This document shows, piece by piece, positions 35,906 to 43,644 of a stretch of 64,000 nucleotides of DNA (its first letter is position 1; every line of letters starts with the position of its first letter). Source of the DNA: Mycolicibacterium xanthum (GTDB taxonomy: Bacteria; Actinomycetota; Actinomycetes; Mycobacteriales; Mycobacteriaceae); NCBI RefSeq assembly GCF_019710635.1, contig NZ_JAIFZS010000001.1, positions 310,001-374,000 of the forward strand, written 5' to 3'. The position numbers and the translations under genes are program-made. The notes under the pieces were generated by a model. That model saw only the letters and a program-made list of their open reading frames with translations. It ran no database searches and was not told the DNA's origin.

Positions 35906-37045
35906 TCACAGCGACTTCTCCAGCAGCGCCACGGTGTCGAGGTCCTCGAGCGCTGCCAGGCTGCGTTCCAGGCCCTTCAGCGCGATGTCCTCGACCTGCA
36001 TGCCACCCATGCCCGCGGTGATCAGGGTCGCGATGTACGGATATGCCGCGCCCTGGCGGTACCGGTCCCAGAGTTCGTCGCGGTCGATCTCCGGGCCGCC
36101 GCCGGCCGCCAGCGCATGCCGGTAGACGTCCAGCAGATCCCGCTGGGACTGCCGGCGGTCCTCGGTGGTCATGGCGGTCACCAGCGTGTAGGCCAGCTCG
36201 CGGCCCGGGTGCCCGCGCCGCACCGCCTGCCAGTCGAGCAACCCGGCCCGCCCGTTCTGGAAGTACAGGTTGCCCGGGTGGGCGTCGCCGTGCATGACGG
36301 TGTGCGGCGGGCGATCGATCAGCGCGGTCACCGGCCGGTAGTTCTCGTCGATGAACCGGCCCCGCTCGATCGGCAGATCGGTCCGCTGGGCCAGCCGCTT
36401 GCCGGAGGTGCGCATCATCGTGGGGACCAGCGGGGAGATGGTGTCCGAGGAGGGGGTGTAGAGCCATCCCAGCGGCCCGGTGCCCATCCGGGCGGGCAGC
36501 CGGCCCCAGAACGTGGCGTGCAGCGTTGCCAGCAACTCGACGACCTGTGCGGCCCGGTCGGCATCGATCGGGTGCAGCGTGTCGGGGAAGTCGCAGGGGG
36601 TGACCGCCAGATCCTCCAGGACGAGGACGAAGCGCCCGGTCCAGGGATCGAACCGGGAGCCGTACGCGCGGGGCACCCCGGGCACCTCCGGAGCCAGTTG
36701 GGTGTAGAACCGGGTCTCGGTGTGGGCGAGGTTGCCGATCTCACCCATCAGTCGGGTCGCGGCGGTCTCGGCCGCCATCTTCACGAAGACGGAGGACGGC
36801 ACGTCGTCACCGGTCAGGGCCAGCCGGGCCCGCGACGACGTCCCGGCGTCGCCGCCGATCAGCGACACCGTCGTCACCTCCCGGCCGAGCAACTGCGACA
36901 TCGCCGCGGCGTCGAGGTCGGCGATCGTGCGCGGCATCGGTCGCAACCTGCCGATCGCGGTGTCGGCCGCCAGCCGCCCCACGCCACGCCCGAGGTGTGC
37001 GGCCAGCCCGGCGACCGGGGCAACGCGATTTCTGAGCACGGACAC
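35906..37045 (-). CDS. Aminoglycoside-phosphotransferase-fold kinase
   Basis: 379 residues. The kinase Lys strand SVFVKMAAE near 87, VLVLEDLAV (hinge) near 141, the catalytic loop MHGDAHPGNLYF near 246 and the metal site LLDWQ near 266. The family phosphorylates small alcohols or lipids; no antibiotic is implied. GTG 37045 follows AGGGAGGGG. Divergent from a CoA transferase across regulatory site E, so it may phosphorylate an alcohol intermediate of the same pathway. Confidence 0.88.
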   Translation of the reverse strand: MSVLRNRVAPVAGLAAHLGRGVGRLAADTAIGRLRPMPRTIADLDAAAMSQLLGREVTTVSLIGGDAGTSSRARLALTGDDVPSSVFVKMAAETAATRLMGEIGNLAHTETRFYTQLAPEVPGVPRAYGSRFDPWTGRFVLVLEDLAVTPCDFPDTLHPIDADRAAQVVELLATLHATFWGRLPARMGTGPLGWLYTPSSDTISPLVPTMMRTSGKRLAQRTDLPIERGRFIDENYRPVTALIDRPPHTVMHGDAHPGNLYFQNGRAGLLDWQAVRRGHPGRELAYTLVTAMTTEDRRQSQRDLLDVYRHALAAGGGPEIDRDELWDRYRQGAAYPYIATLITAGMGGMQVEDIALKGLERSLAALEDLDTVALLEKSL

Positions 37046-37084
37046 CGCGCCCCTCCCTAGGCTTGGGCTGTAGCCCTAACAGGG

Positions 37085-37108
37085 TTACAAAATGATTCCT
37101 TGTTGTAA
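37085..37108 (-). promoter_or_regulatory. Shared operator element, site E (reversed)
   Basis: TTACAA at 37085-37090 and TTGTAA at 37103-37108. On the minus strand this reads TTTACAAC-N10-TTTGTAACCC followed by T, matching the TTTACAA and TGT-AC-C positions of sites A-D with the same ten-base gap. TTACA-N14-TGTAA keeps the exact dyad spacing. It lies between the divergent kinase and CoA transferase genes. Confidence 0.6.
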
Positions 37109-37122
37109 AGGAGTGAGAATCC

Positions 37123-38313
37123 ATGGCCGGTCCGCTGCGGGGTATCCGGGTCGTCGAACTCGGCGTCTGGGTGGCCGGGCCGGCGGCGGGTGGCATCCTC
37201 GCGGACTGGGGTGCCGACGTCGTCAAGATCGAGCCACCCGGGGGCGACCCGGCTCGGGGCTTCGGGCGGATGCTCGGCATCGCGCCGCTGGACCGTCATC
37301 ACGTCAGCCCGCCGTTCGAGATGGACAACCGCGGCAAGCGCAGCGTGGTGCTGGACCTGACCACCGGGGAGGGCCGGAGCCGGGCGCTCGATCTGCTGGC
37401 CGATGCCGACGTCTTTCTGACCAACATCCGCACCGGTGCGCTGCGCCGCCTCGGCCTGGAGTTCGAGGCGGTGGCCGCGGCCAACCCCCGGCTGGTCTAC
37501 GGCTTGATCACCGGCTACGGGGAGGCCGGGCCGGACGCCGACCGGCCGGCATACGACGTGGCGGCGTTCTGGGCCAGGGCCGGTCTGGCCCACCTGCTCA
37601 CCCGGCCCGGCGACACTCCGCCGTTTCAGCGCGGCGGGATGGGCGACCATTCCGCGGGCATGACGCTGGCCGCGGCGGTGTGCGCGGCGCTGGTCGCGCG
37701 TGCCCGGACCGGCGTCGGGCAGCTGGTGTCGACGTCGCTGTACCGGCAGGGCGCCTATACGGTCAGCTTCGACCTGAACACCTTTCTGCTGACCGGACAC
37801 TCGATCGCGATCGGTCGGCGGGAGTCGATGGCCAACCCGTGCATGAACAACTACACCGCCGCCGACGGGCGGCGTTTCTGGCTGGTGGGCCTGCAGGGCG
37901 ACCGGCACTGGCCGGCGCTGTGTGCCGCCGTGGAGCGGCCGGAGTGGCTCGTCGACGACCGGTTCGCCACGGGGGCGGCCCGGGCGGGCAACGCGGTGGG
38001 GCTGATCGCCGAGCTCGATGCGATATTCGCCGGCAAGACACTGGACGAGTGGTCCGAAGTCTTTGCCGCCCATCCGGATCTGTTCTGGTCGCCGATCAAC
38101 TCGATCGAGGACGTGGTCGCCGACGAACAATTCCACGCCGCGGGCGGCATCGTGTATGTGCCCGACGCGGCGGGGTCCGGCGTCCCGATGGTGGCCTCGC
38201 CGGCCGACTTCCACGGCACCCCGGCGCAGCCGACGGGATGTGCGCCCGGCCTGGGCGAGCACACCGCGGAGGTGCTCGCCGAACTCGCTCAGCGGACGAA
38301 TCGCTCGATGTAG
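37123..38313 (+). CDS. CaiB/BaiF family III CoA transferase
   Basis: 396 residues. LRGIRVVELGVWVAGPAAGG, LADWGADVVKIEPPGGDPAR, MDNRGKRSVVLDLTTGEGRS and YDVAAFWARAGLAHLL, with the presumed nucleophile Asp in the last. It activates an acid to its CoA thioester. ATG 37123 follows AAAGGAG. Its last 25 bases overlap the end of the convergent sulfotransferase gene. Confidence 0.92.
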   Translation: MAGPLRGIRVVELGVWVAGPAAGGILADWGADVVKIEPPGGDPARGFGRMLGIAPLDRHHVSPPFEMDNRGKRSVVLDLTTGEGRSRALDLLADADVFLTNIRTGALRRLGLEFEAVAAANPRLVYGLITGYGEAGPDADRPAYDVAAFWARAGLAHLLTRPGDTPPFQRGGMGDHSAGMTLAAAVCAALVARARTGVGQLVSTSLYRQGAYTVSFDLNTFLLTGHSIAIGRRESMANPCMNNYTAADGRRFWLVGLQGDRHWPALCAAVERPEWLVDDRFATGAARAGNAVGLIAELDAIFAGKTLDEWSEVFAAHPDLFWSPINSIEDVVADEQFHAAGGIVYVPDAAGSGVPMVASPADFHGTPAQPTGCAPGLGEHTAEVLAELAQRTNRSM

Positions 38314-39563
38314 GGCGTGAAGCGGCGCCGCAGCTCGGCCTTGTCGAGGCCGAGATCCTCCGGGCGGTAGTCGACCGATCCCAGCCGGCCGCGGGAGTGC
38401 CCGGCGAGGTAATCGGCTACCGCCCTGCGGGATTCGTCGCCGGGCCGGTAGCCCGCGGTGTCCCAGACCCGCTGCACCATCGCGAGGTCGTCGGCCATGA
38501 ACTCGTCGAAGCGCACGTCGATGGTGCGCTCGGACGGCAGCTTGTCGTGGTCGCGCATGCAGGCCGACAGCATCTCGTCGATGCGGTCGATCCAGTAGTT
38601 CGCGACCGTCGGCACATCCACCTCGTCGACGCTCATCCGCATCGTGTACGTCATCATCGTCGCCATCGAGACCGACACGTCGACGGGGTCGCGATGGGTC
38701 ACGATGAAGGTGGCATCGGGAAAGACGTTCATGATCGGGACGAACTGCTCGAGGTGCTGCGGGCTCTTGAGCACCCAGCGCCGGTGCGGCAGGCCGTGGG
38801 ATGCGTCCTGATGCAGCAGGACCTGCAGCATCATCCGCAGGAACTGGTATCCCGGCGTCTGGTCGTTGTCGCGCAGATAATCCGACCACCGCGGCAGGTG
38901 GGTGAGCGTGGTGAAGAACCCGCTGGCGAAGTCCTGCACCATCAGGCCGATGTCCTCGTGGATGTGGTCGATCGTCATTTCGTGCATCAGCTGGAAGTAG
39001 GGCATCAGCGTGTTCGAGATGTTCAGCGCATCACCGGTGCGCTGTCTGCGCGGATCTACCGTGCCCTCTTCGCCGGGTGGGGGCAGCGGCTCCTGGGCCT
39101 CCCAGTACGGCAGCGCCCGCAACGCCGGATCGGCGGCCAGCAGGCTGTGCAGATGGGTGGTGCCGGTGCGGGGCAGTCCGGCGATGATCATCGGTGCCTC
39201 GACCTCGATGTCGAAGATCTCCGGGTGCCGCTTGAGGTGGTCGACGACCTGCAGCCGGCCCTTGAGGAAGGTCAGCATCAGCGAGAACGCGTAGGTGCGG
39301 CCGAACGCGGTCAGGTGCGGGAGTTCGTCGAAAGCCTGCAGCAGCAACGCCATTCGCTCGCGATAGTCCTGGGCGCCGAAGTCCGTGAGCCCGGTCTGCG
39401 CGGACGCCTGCTCGTGCAGCGCGTCGGCGGTCAGCGGGCAGTACGGCGCCATCGCGGCCATGCCGTCGATGATCGCCTGGGCGTCGGGGGAGAAGGTCGG
39501 ACGGGCGAGGTCGGTGATATGCACGGCGGAGGCCGGCGGGGCGGGCTGGGAAGGCCGTGTCAC
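38289..39563 (-). CDS. PAPS-dependent sulfotransferase-like protein
   Basis: 424 residues. The 5'-phosphosulfate loop IIAGLPRTGTTHLHSLLAAD is near residue 130, KSPQHLEQF near 270, and the 3'-phosphate site VTHRDPVDVSVS near 290, all characteristic of the Sulfotransfer_3-type family that is expanded in mycobacteria. It would transfer sulfate from PAPS to an alcohol, possibly a lipid or sterol. Divergent from the DUF1214 gene across site F. Confidence 0.88.
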   Translation of the reverse strand: MTRPSQPAPPASAVHITDLARPTFSPDAQAIIDGMAAMAPYCPLTADALHEQASAQTGLTDFGAQDYRERMALLLQAFDELPHLTAFGRTYAFSLMLTFLKGRLQVVDHLKRHPEIFDIEVEAPMIIAGLPRTGTTHLHSLLAADPALRALPYWEAQEPLPPPGEEGTVDPRRQRTGDALNISNTLMPYFQLMHEMTIDHIHEDIGLMVQDFASGFFTTLTHLPRWSDYLRDNDQTPGYQFLRMMLQVLLHQDASHGLPHRRWVLKSPQHLEQFVPIMNVFPDATFIVTHRDPVDVSVSMATMMTYTMRMSVDEVDVPTVANYWIDRIDEMLSACMRDHDKLPSERTIDVRFDEFMADDLAMVQRVWDTAGYRPGDESRRAVADYLAGHSRGRLGSVDYRPEDLGLDKAELRRRFTPYIERFVR

Positions 39564-39593
39564 GGCGGGGACGCTACTCGCACGTTACAGATC

Positions 39594-39616
39594 TTACAAG
39601 GAGTGTTGCGATGTAA
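39594..39616. promoter_or_regulatory. Variant operator, site F
   Basis: TTACA at 39594-39598 and TGTAA at 39612-39616 with 13 bases between, one fewer than in sites A-E. An outer pair GTTACA (39584-39589) and TGTAAC (39612-39617) overlaps it. It covers the -35 region of the DUF1214 promoter and lies between divergent sulfotransferase and DUF1214 genes. Confidence 0.4.
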
Positions 39617-39626
39617 CTTTTGCGCC

Positions 39627-39641
39627 TATGATTCCAGCGCA
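39627..39641 (+). promoter_or_regulatory. -10 for leaderless DUF1214 mRNA
   Basis: TATGAT at 39627-39632, eight bases, then ATG 39641. No ribosome site is present, so a leaderless mRNA is predicted. The -35 (about TTGCGA, 39606) is inside the variant operator F. Confidence 0.55.
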
Positions 39642-40786
39642 TGTCCTCCGACAGCGCTGTGGCCTGGCGTGAATTGCTTTCCGCCTTCGCCGAATTCGAC
39701 GCCCAGTTCCTCGAGGGTCCGAAGGCGGTCCGGGGGCAGACGGCCGTCGCCGAGGGTTATCAGAACCTCGCCACCATGCTCGCGCTGTCGCTGGACATGC
39801 ATTTCTTCGCCGATCCGGTCGCGCCCCGCTTCATCGACACGTTGACCCCGTTCCGCCCCGACCGGCGGTGGGGCGGCGACAACACCGACTGCTACTACGG
39901 CTACGCGGCGGTCGACCCGCGGCGGACCTACCGGGTCAGCGGACGTCCCAACGACAGCGCCATGTACTCGGTCACGGTGTACAACGAGCCCGCGCCCGGG
40001 GCCTGGCCCAACCGCACCGTCGGGCTGCTCTACGACACCGACATGACGCTCGACGACGACGGCAGGTTCTCCTGCGTGCTCGGCCCGCAGCGGCCGGCGA
40101 ACTACGATGGGCCGTTCATCGAGCTCTCACCCGATGCGCGCGGCGTCCTCACCCGCGATTACCATCTGCATCCGGACTCCGGCGCGCGGGTCGAGTGGGA
40201 CATCGAGGTCATCGACCACGCCGGTCTGCCCGTGCTGCCGGCGAAATCGGACGCCGACGTGGCCCGGGGCCTGCGTGCGGCGATGCGGTTCGCCCAGGAC
40301 ATGTATGCGCTGATTCCGCTGATCCTGATGGAACGCCGGCCGGTGGAGCTGGCCGACGGGCAGTCGTTGTCGCTCAACACGCTCGCGCCGCCCTACCGGG
40401 CGGGCGGGGCCACGCACGGATACTCGATGCAGGACGCCTGCTACTGCCTCGGCGGCTTCGCGCTGGAGCCCGGGGAGGCGCTGGTGATCACGTCGACCCA
40501 CCCCGAGTGCCGGTTCTGGAACCTGACGCTGTGGAACCAGTACATGGCCGCGCTGGACGTCGAGTACGGCCGTGCCGGCCTCAATTCGGGCACCGCGGTG
40601 CCCAATTCGGACGGGTCGGTCACGATCGTGGTCGCCACGGAACTGCTCGACCATCCCAACGCGATCTCGACCAAGGGACATCCCGAAGGGCTGATGTCGT
40701 TCCGCTGGTTCCACGCCGAGGATCTGCCCGAACATCCGCAGACCCGGGTGGTGCCGGTTGCCGATGCCCCGGTGGCGGTCAGCTGA
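39641..40786 (+). CDS. DUF1214-domain protein
   Basis: 381 residues. The C-terminal half resembles the DUF1214 fold: RAGGATHGYSMQDACYCLGG, LVITSTHPECRFWNLTLWNQ, AALDVEYGRAGLNSG and DGSVTIVVATELLDHPNAIS. Function is unknown, though these proteins often occur beside oxygenases and sulfotransferases in mycobacteria. Leaderless start predicted. Its last eight bases overlap the end of the convergent TetR gene. Confidence 0.8.
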   Translation: MSSDSAVAWRELLSAFAEFDAQFLEGPKAVRGQTAVAEGYQNLATMLALSLDMHFFADPVAPRFIDTLTPFRPDRRWGGDNTDCYYGYAAVDPRRTYRVSGRPNDSAMYSVTVYNEPAPGAWPNRTVGLLYDTDMTLDDDGRFSCVLGPQRPANYDGPFIELSPDARGVLTRDYHLHPDSGARVEWDIEVIDHAGLPVLPAKSDADVARGLRAAMRFAQDMYALIPLILMERRPVELADGQSLSLNTLAPPYRAGGATHGYSMQDACYCLGGFALEPGEALVITSTHPECRFWNLTLWNQYMAALDVEYGRAGLNSGTAVPNSDGSVTIVVATELLDHPNAISTKGHPEGLMSFRWFHAEDLPEHPQTRVVPVADAPVAVS

Positions 40787-41429
40787 CGGCGCCGGCCGTC
40801 ACGGGCCCGATCCACTGTCGCAGATAGTGGCGCAGCGCGGCCGGGCTGCGTGGCGGGTCGGACGGGGCGATGACCATCGACTGGATCATCCGGAGTAGGT
40901 ATTCGACCAGGTCGTCCATCCGCTTTCCGGTGAAAGATATTGCCGCCCAGTCGATGTGGGTGTGCTCCAGCATGGTCCGCGAGCGCGCGACGGCAGCGGG
41001 CATGACCATCTGCCGGCTCACCAGCCGCGTCCGGTCGGTTTCCAGCAGCAGGGCCAGCAAGGGCTCGTCCGGAAGCTTCTCGATCAGGTAGGCGACGGCT
41101 TCGACGAGCAGGTCGGTCGCATCGTGCAGGTTGCGGGTCAGCTGGCCGATCCGCGCGGTCCAATGGTCGAGCGCGATCTGTGCGGCGGCGGCCAGCAGTT
41201 CCTCGGTCGAGCCGAAGTGCCGGTAGACGGTCGGGCGGGCGATGCCCAGATCGGCGGCGACCTCCGAGAGCGTGGTCAGCCGAGGACCGCGACGCTCGAT
41301 GCTCGCCAAAGCGGCATCGACGATACGTTTACGGGCCTCGGCGTCGTCGGCCGGGGGCGCGCCCCGCCACCCCCTACGGCCCACGATGGGCGCCTGCGGG
41401 GAGCCGGGGACCGGGCTGCATATCAGCAC
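40779..41429 (-). CDS. TetR-family regulator (different class)
   Basis: 216 residues from GTG 41429. HTH: RKRIVDAALASIERRGP then TLSEVAADLGIARPTVYRHF and GSTEELLAAA. The recognition helix (GIARPTVYRHF) differs from that of the paralogous pair at 35277 and 41468, so it probably reads another operator. The first 30 residues are Pro/Gly-rich and may not be translated; the start is uncertain. It ends inside the DUF1214 gene. Confidence 0.85.
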   Translation of the reverse strand: MLICSPVPGSPQAPIVGRRGWRGAPPADDAEARKRIVDAALASIERRGPRLTTLSEVAADLGIARPTVYRHFGSTEELLAAAAQIALDHWTARIGQLTRNLHDATDLLVEAVAYLIEKLPDEPLLALLLETDRTRLVSRQMVMPAAVARSRTMLEHTHIDWAAISFTGKRMDDLVEYLLRMIQSMVIAPSDPPRSPAALRHYLRQWIGPVTAGAVS

Positions 41430-41467
41430 CCTACCGGTGCCGATGTGTGCCGCTGACCGAAATCGGT

Positions 41468-42058
41468 TCAGCCGTCGCCGGACTCGTCGTGGCTCGCCGG
41501 GGCGTGGTGCTTGACGCGCGCGGCGTGGCGCAGCTGGGCCAGAAAGTCGTCGTTGTCGTCACTGCGGACCAGATACTGCGAGATCGCCACTCGGACCGCC
41601 GTCGCGGCCGACAGCTCGGCGTCGGGACCGCTGCAGAACCGGCCGAGCCGCTCCCGGACCAGCGGCAGCACCTCGGCCATCCGCTTGATCACCTCGTCGG
41701 GCTCGACGTCGACCATGCGCAGCCCGGGGTAGGAGAGCTGCTGCTCGACGATGACCTGCAGCGCGGCGTCCAGGCGCTGGTCCGGCGGCAGGTTCGCGGT
41801 GGCCTCGGCGATGGCCTTTTCGTAGTACTGCCGTTCCCAGACCACGAACACGTCGAGCAACTCCCGCTTGTCGGCGAAATAGCGGTAGAGCGTCGGCCGA
41901 GACACCCCGGCCTGCTGGGCCACTTCCGACAGCGACAGTTTCGCCGTTCCGTTGCGGCCCAGCACCTCCGCGGTCGCCTCGAGGATCCGTTGGCGCGTCG
42001 AGCCGTCCGCGTCGGCCTCCTGAGGCCCGACCCGGGTGCCCGGCGACGACTGCTGCAT
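41468..42058 (-). CDS. TetR-family regulator (paralogue of that at 35277)
   Basis: 196 residues from ATG 42058. HTH: RQRILEATAEVLGRNGTAKL, LSLSEVAQQAGVSRPTLYRY and FADKRELLDVF. ATG 42064 is also in frame, but the -10 of site B ends seven bases before 42058 and only one before 42064, so 42058 is the likely leaderless start. LDAALQVIVEQQLSYPGLRM and AISQYLVRSDDNDDFLAQLR align with the regulator at 35277. Divergent from the P450-ferredoxin pair, it probably represses itself and that operon. Confidence 0.93.
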   Translation of the reverse strand: MQQSSPGTRVGPQEADADGSTRQRILEATAEVLGRNGTAKLSLSEVAQQAGVSRPTLYRYFADKRELLDVFVVWERQYYEKAIAEATANLPPDQRLDAALQVIVEQQLSYPGLRMVDVEPDEVIKRMAEVLPLVRERLGRFCSGPDAELSAATAVRVAISQYLVRSDDNDDFLAQLRHAARVKHHAPASHDESGDG

Positions 42059-42067
42059 CCACATAGC

Positions 42068-42095
42068 TTTACAAATTTTTGTCTGAGTGTCACGC
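42068..42095. promoter_or_regulatory. Shared operator/bidirectional promoter, site B
   Basis: TTTACAAA at 42068-42075, ten bases, AGTGTCACGC at 42086-42095, then T. Rightward: -35 TTTACA, 17 bases, -10 CACGCT (42091-42096), six bases, GTG 42103. Leftward: -35 GTGACA (42093-42088), 16 bases, -10 TAAAGC (42071-42066), seven bases, ATG 42058. The two promoters occupy the same DNA, each -35 overlapping the other's -10. TTACA-N14-TGTCA forms the dyad. Confidence 0.75.
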
Positions 42096-42102
42096 TAACC
42101 CG

Positions 42103-43356
42103 GTGACTGCCCCGTCGTTGCACGAGCGCGAGCACAGCGCTGTCGACCTCACCTCACACGATTTCTGGAGCCGCCCGTTTGCCTTGCGCGACGAGACTTT
42201 CGCGCGGTTGCGGGCCGGCGACGGGCTGACCTGGCACGCGCCGTTCCCGTCGCTGTTCCCGATGGAAGAAGCCGGTTTCTGGGCGGTGACCCGGCGCGCC
42301 GACATCGCTTTCGTCAGCCAACACCCCGAGGCGTTCACCTCCGAGCGGGGCGTGGCGCTGGACCCGATGCCCGCCGAGGTGCAGCGGTTCGCGTCGTTCT
42401 TCCTGACGATGGACCCGCCGCAGCACTCGACCTACCGGCGGCTGATCAGCTCGGCGTTCACCCCGCGCAACGTGCGCCGGATCGAGGAGCAGATCCAGCG
42501 CAGCGCGGTGGCGATCGTCGACGATCTCGTCGGCGCGGGCGACATCGACTTCGTGGCCGACTGTTCGGGGCGGCTGCCGATGCTGACGATCATGGAGATG
42601 CTCGGTGTGCCCGCCGCCGATCAGCCCGCGGTGGCGAAGGCGGCCGAGAAGCTCTTCTCGATGAGCGACGACGAGTACAGCTCGCTCGAAGAACGGGCCG
42701 CCAACACCATGACCGAGATCATGCTGTTGTCCAGCACCGGCGCGGATCTGGCGAAGTTCCGGCGCGACCACCCCGGTGACGACCTGATGACCAGCATGGT
42801 CAATGCCGAGGTGGACGGGCAGCGGCTCACCGACGAGGAGATCGGCGCGTTCCTGATCCTGTTGTCCTCGGCGGGTAACGACACCACCAAGCAGACCACC
42901 ACACACGCGATGATGGCCCTGGTCGAACATCCCGAGCAGCGCGCCTGGCTGACAGCCGATTTCGAGGGGCGGATCGGTCCGGCCGTCGAGGAGTTAGTCC
43001 GGTGGTCCTCGCCGGTGCTGCAATTCGCGCGCTTTGCCACCCAGGACACCGAGATCAACGGTCAGCCGGTGTCCGAGGGGGACAAGGTCGGCCTGTTCTA
43101 CTGCTCGGCCAACCGCGACGAGACGGTGTTCGGGCATCCGCAGGCGTTCGACGTGAGCCGTTCGCCCAACCCGCACCTGGGGTTCGGCGGCGGCGGGCCG
43201 CATTTCTGCCTGGGTAACCAACTCGCCAAGGCCGAGCTGCGAAACCTGTTCCGCGAGCTGCTCACCCGGCTGCGGACCGTCGAACTCGGCGAACCCGACC
43301 TGCTGTACAGCAGCTTCGTGCACGGCGTGAAGCGGCTGCCCGCCCACGTCCGGTAG
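42103..43356 (+). CDS. Cytochrome P450, CYP124/125-like heme loop
   Basis: 417 residues. I-helix SSAGNDTTKQ near 264, ExxR in EELVRWSSP near 302, and the heme loop GFGGGGPHFCLG with Cys about 369. The one-residue-longer FGGGG[AP]HFCLG loop is the form seen in mycobacterial CYP124/CYP125-type enzymes, which oxidise methyl-branched lipids and sterols; this is a resemblance, not an assignment. GTG 42103 lacks a ribosome site and lies six bases after the site B -10, predicting a leaderless mRNA. A ferredoxin gene follows after 22 bases. Confidence 0.92.
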   Translation: MTAPSLHEREHSAVDLTSHDFWSRPFALRDETFARLRAGDGLTWHAPFPSLFPMEEAGFWAVTRRADIAFVSQHPEAFTSERGVALDPMPAEVQRFASFFLTMDPPQHSTYRRLISSAFTPRNVRRIEEQIQRSAVAIVDDLVGAGDIDFVADCSGRLPMLTIMEMLGVPAADQPAVAKAAEKLFSMSDDEYSSLEERAANTMTEIMLLSSTGADLAKFRRDHPGDDLMTSMVNAEVDGQRLTDEEIGAFLILLSSAGNDTTKQTTTHAMMALVEHPEQRAWLTADFEGRIGPAVEELVRWSSPVLQFARFATQDTEINGQPVSEGDKVGLFYCSANRDETVFGHPQAFDVSRSPNPHLGFGGGGPHFCLGNQLAKAELRNLFRELLTRLRTVELGEPDLLYSSFVHGVKRLPAHVR

Positions 43357-43378
43357 ACCCGTCAGGATCGGAGCTCAC

Positions 43379-43570
43379 ATGAAGGTCGAAGTCGATCTGT
43401 CCAAGTGCACCGGGCACGGCATCTGCGAGTCCATCGCCGAGGACGTGTTCGAGGTTCAAGACGACGGCACGGTGGTGATCCACGACCCCGAACGCCCGGA
43501 GTCCGACCGCGAGCGGATGCAGCGGGCCGTCACCCAGTGCCCGGCGGCCGCGCTGCGGCTCGTCGACTGA
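43379..43570 (+). CDS. Small 3Fe-4S-type ferredoxin
   Basis: 63 residues. KCTGHGICESIAEDVF has two of the cluster cysteines with His at the position of the missing one, and TQCPAAALRLVD supplies the third, as in P450-partner ferredoxins carrying a 3Fe-4S cluster. ATG 43379 follows GATCGGAG. It follows the P450 at 42103 directly and would pass electrons to it; other P450s in the window may share it. Confidence 0.95.
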   Translation: MKVEVDLSKCTGHGICESIAEDVFEVQDDGTVVIHDPERPESDRERMQRAVTQCPAAALRLVD

Positions 43571-43644
43571 GCAATGCCCGCGGGCGTGCGCTCCGGGTGG
43601 TCGCGGCGCGCGGTCCCCGACCCGGGTAGCACCTTGGCGGCGGG

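Noticed and set aside
37092-39845. 917-codon plus-strand frame
   Set aside because: It runs across a CoA transferase in another frame and an opposite-strand sulfotransferase. Both have conserved motifs; this frame has none.
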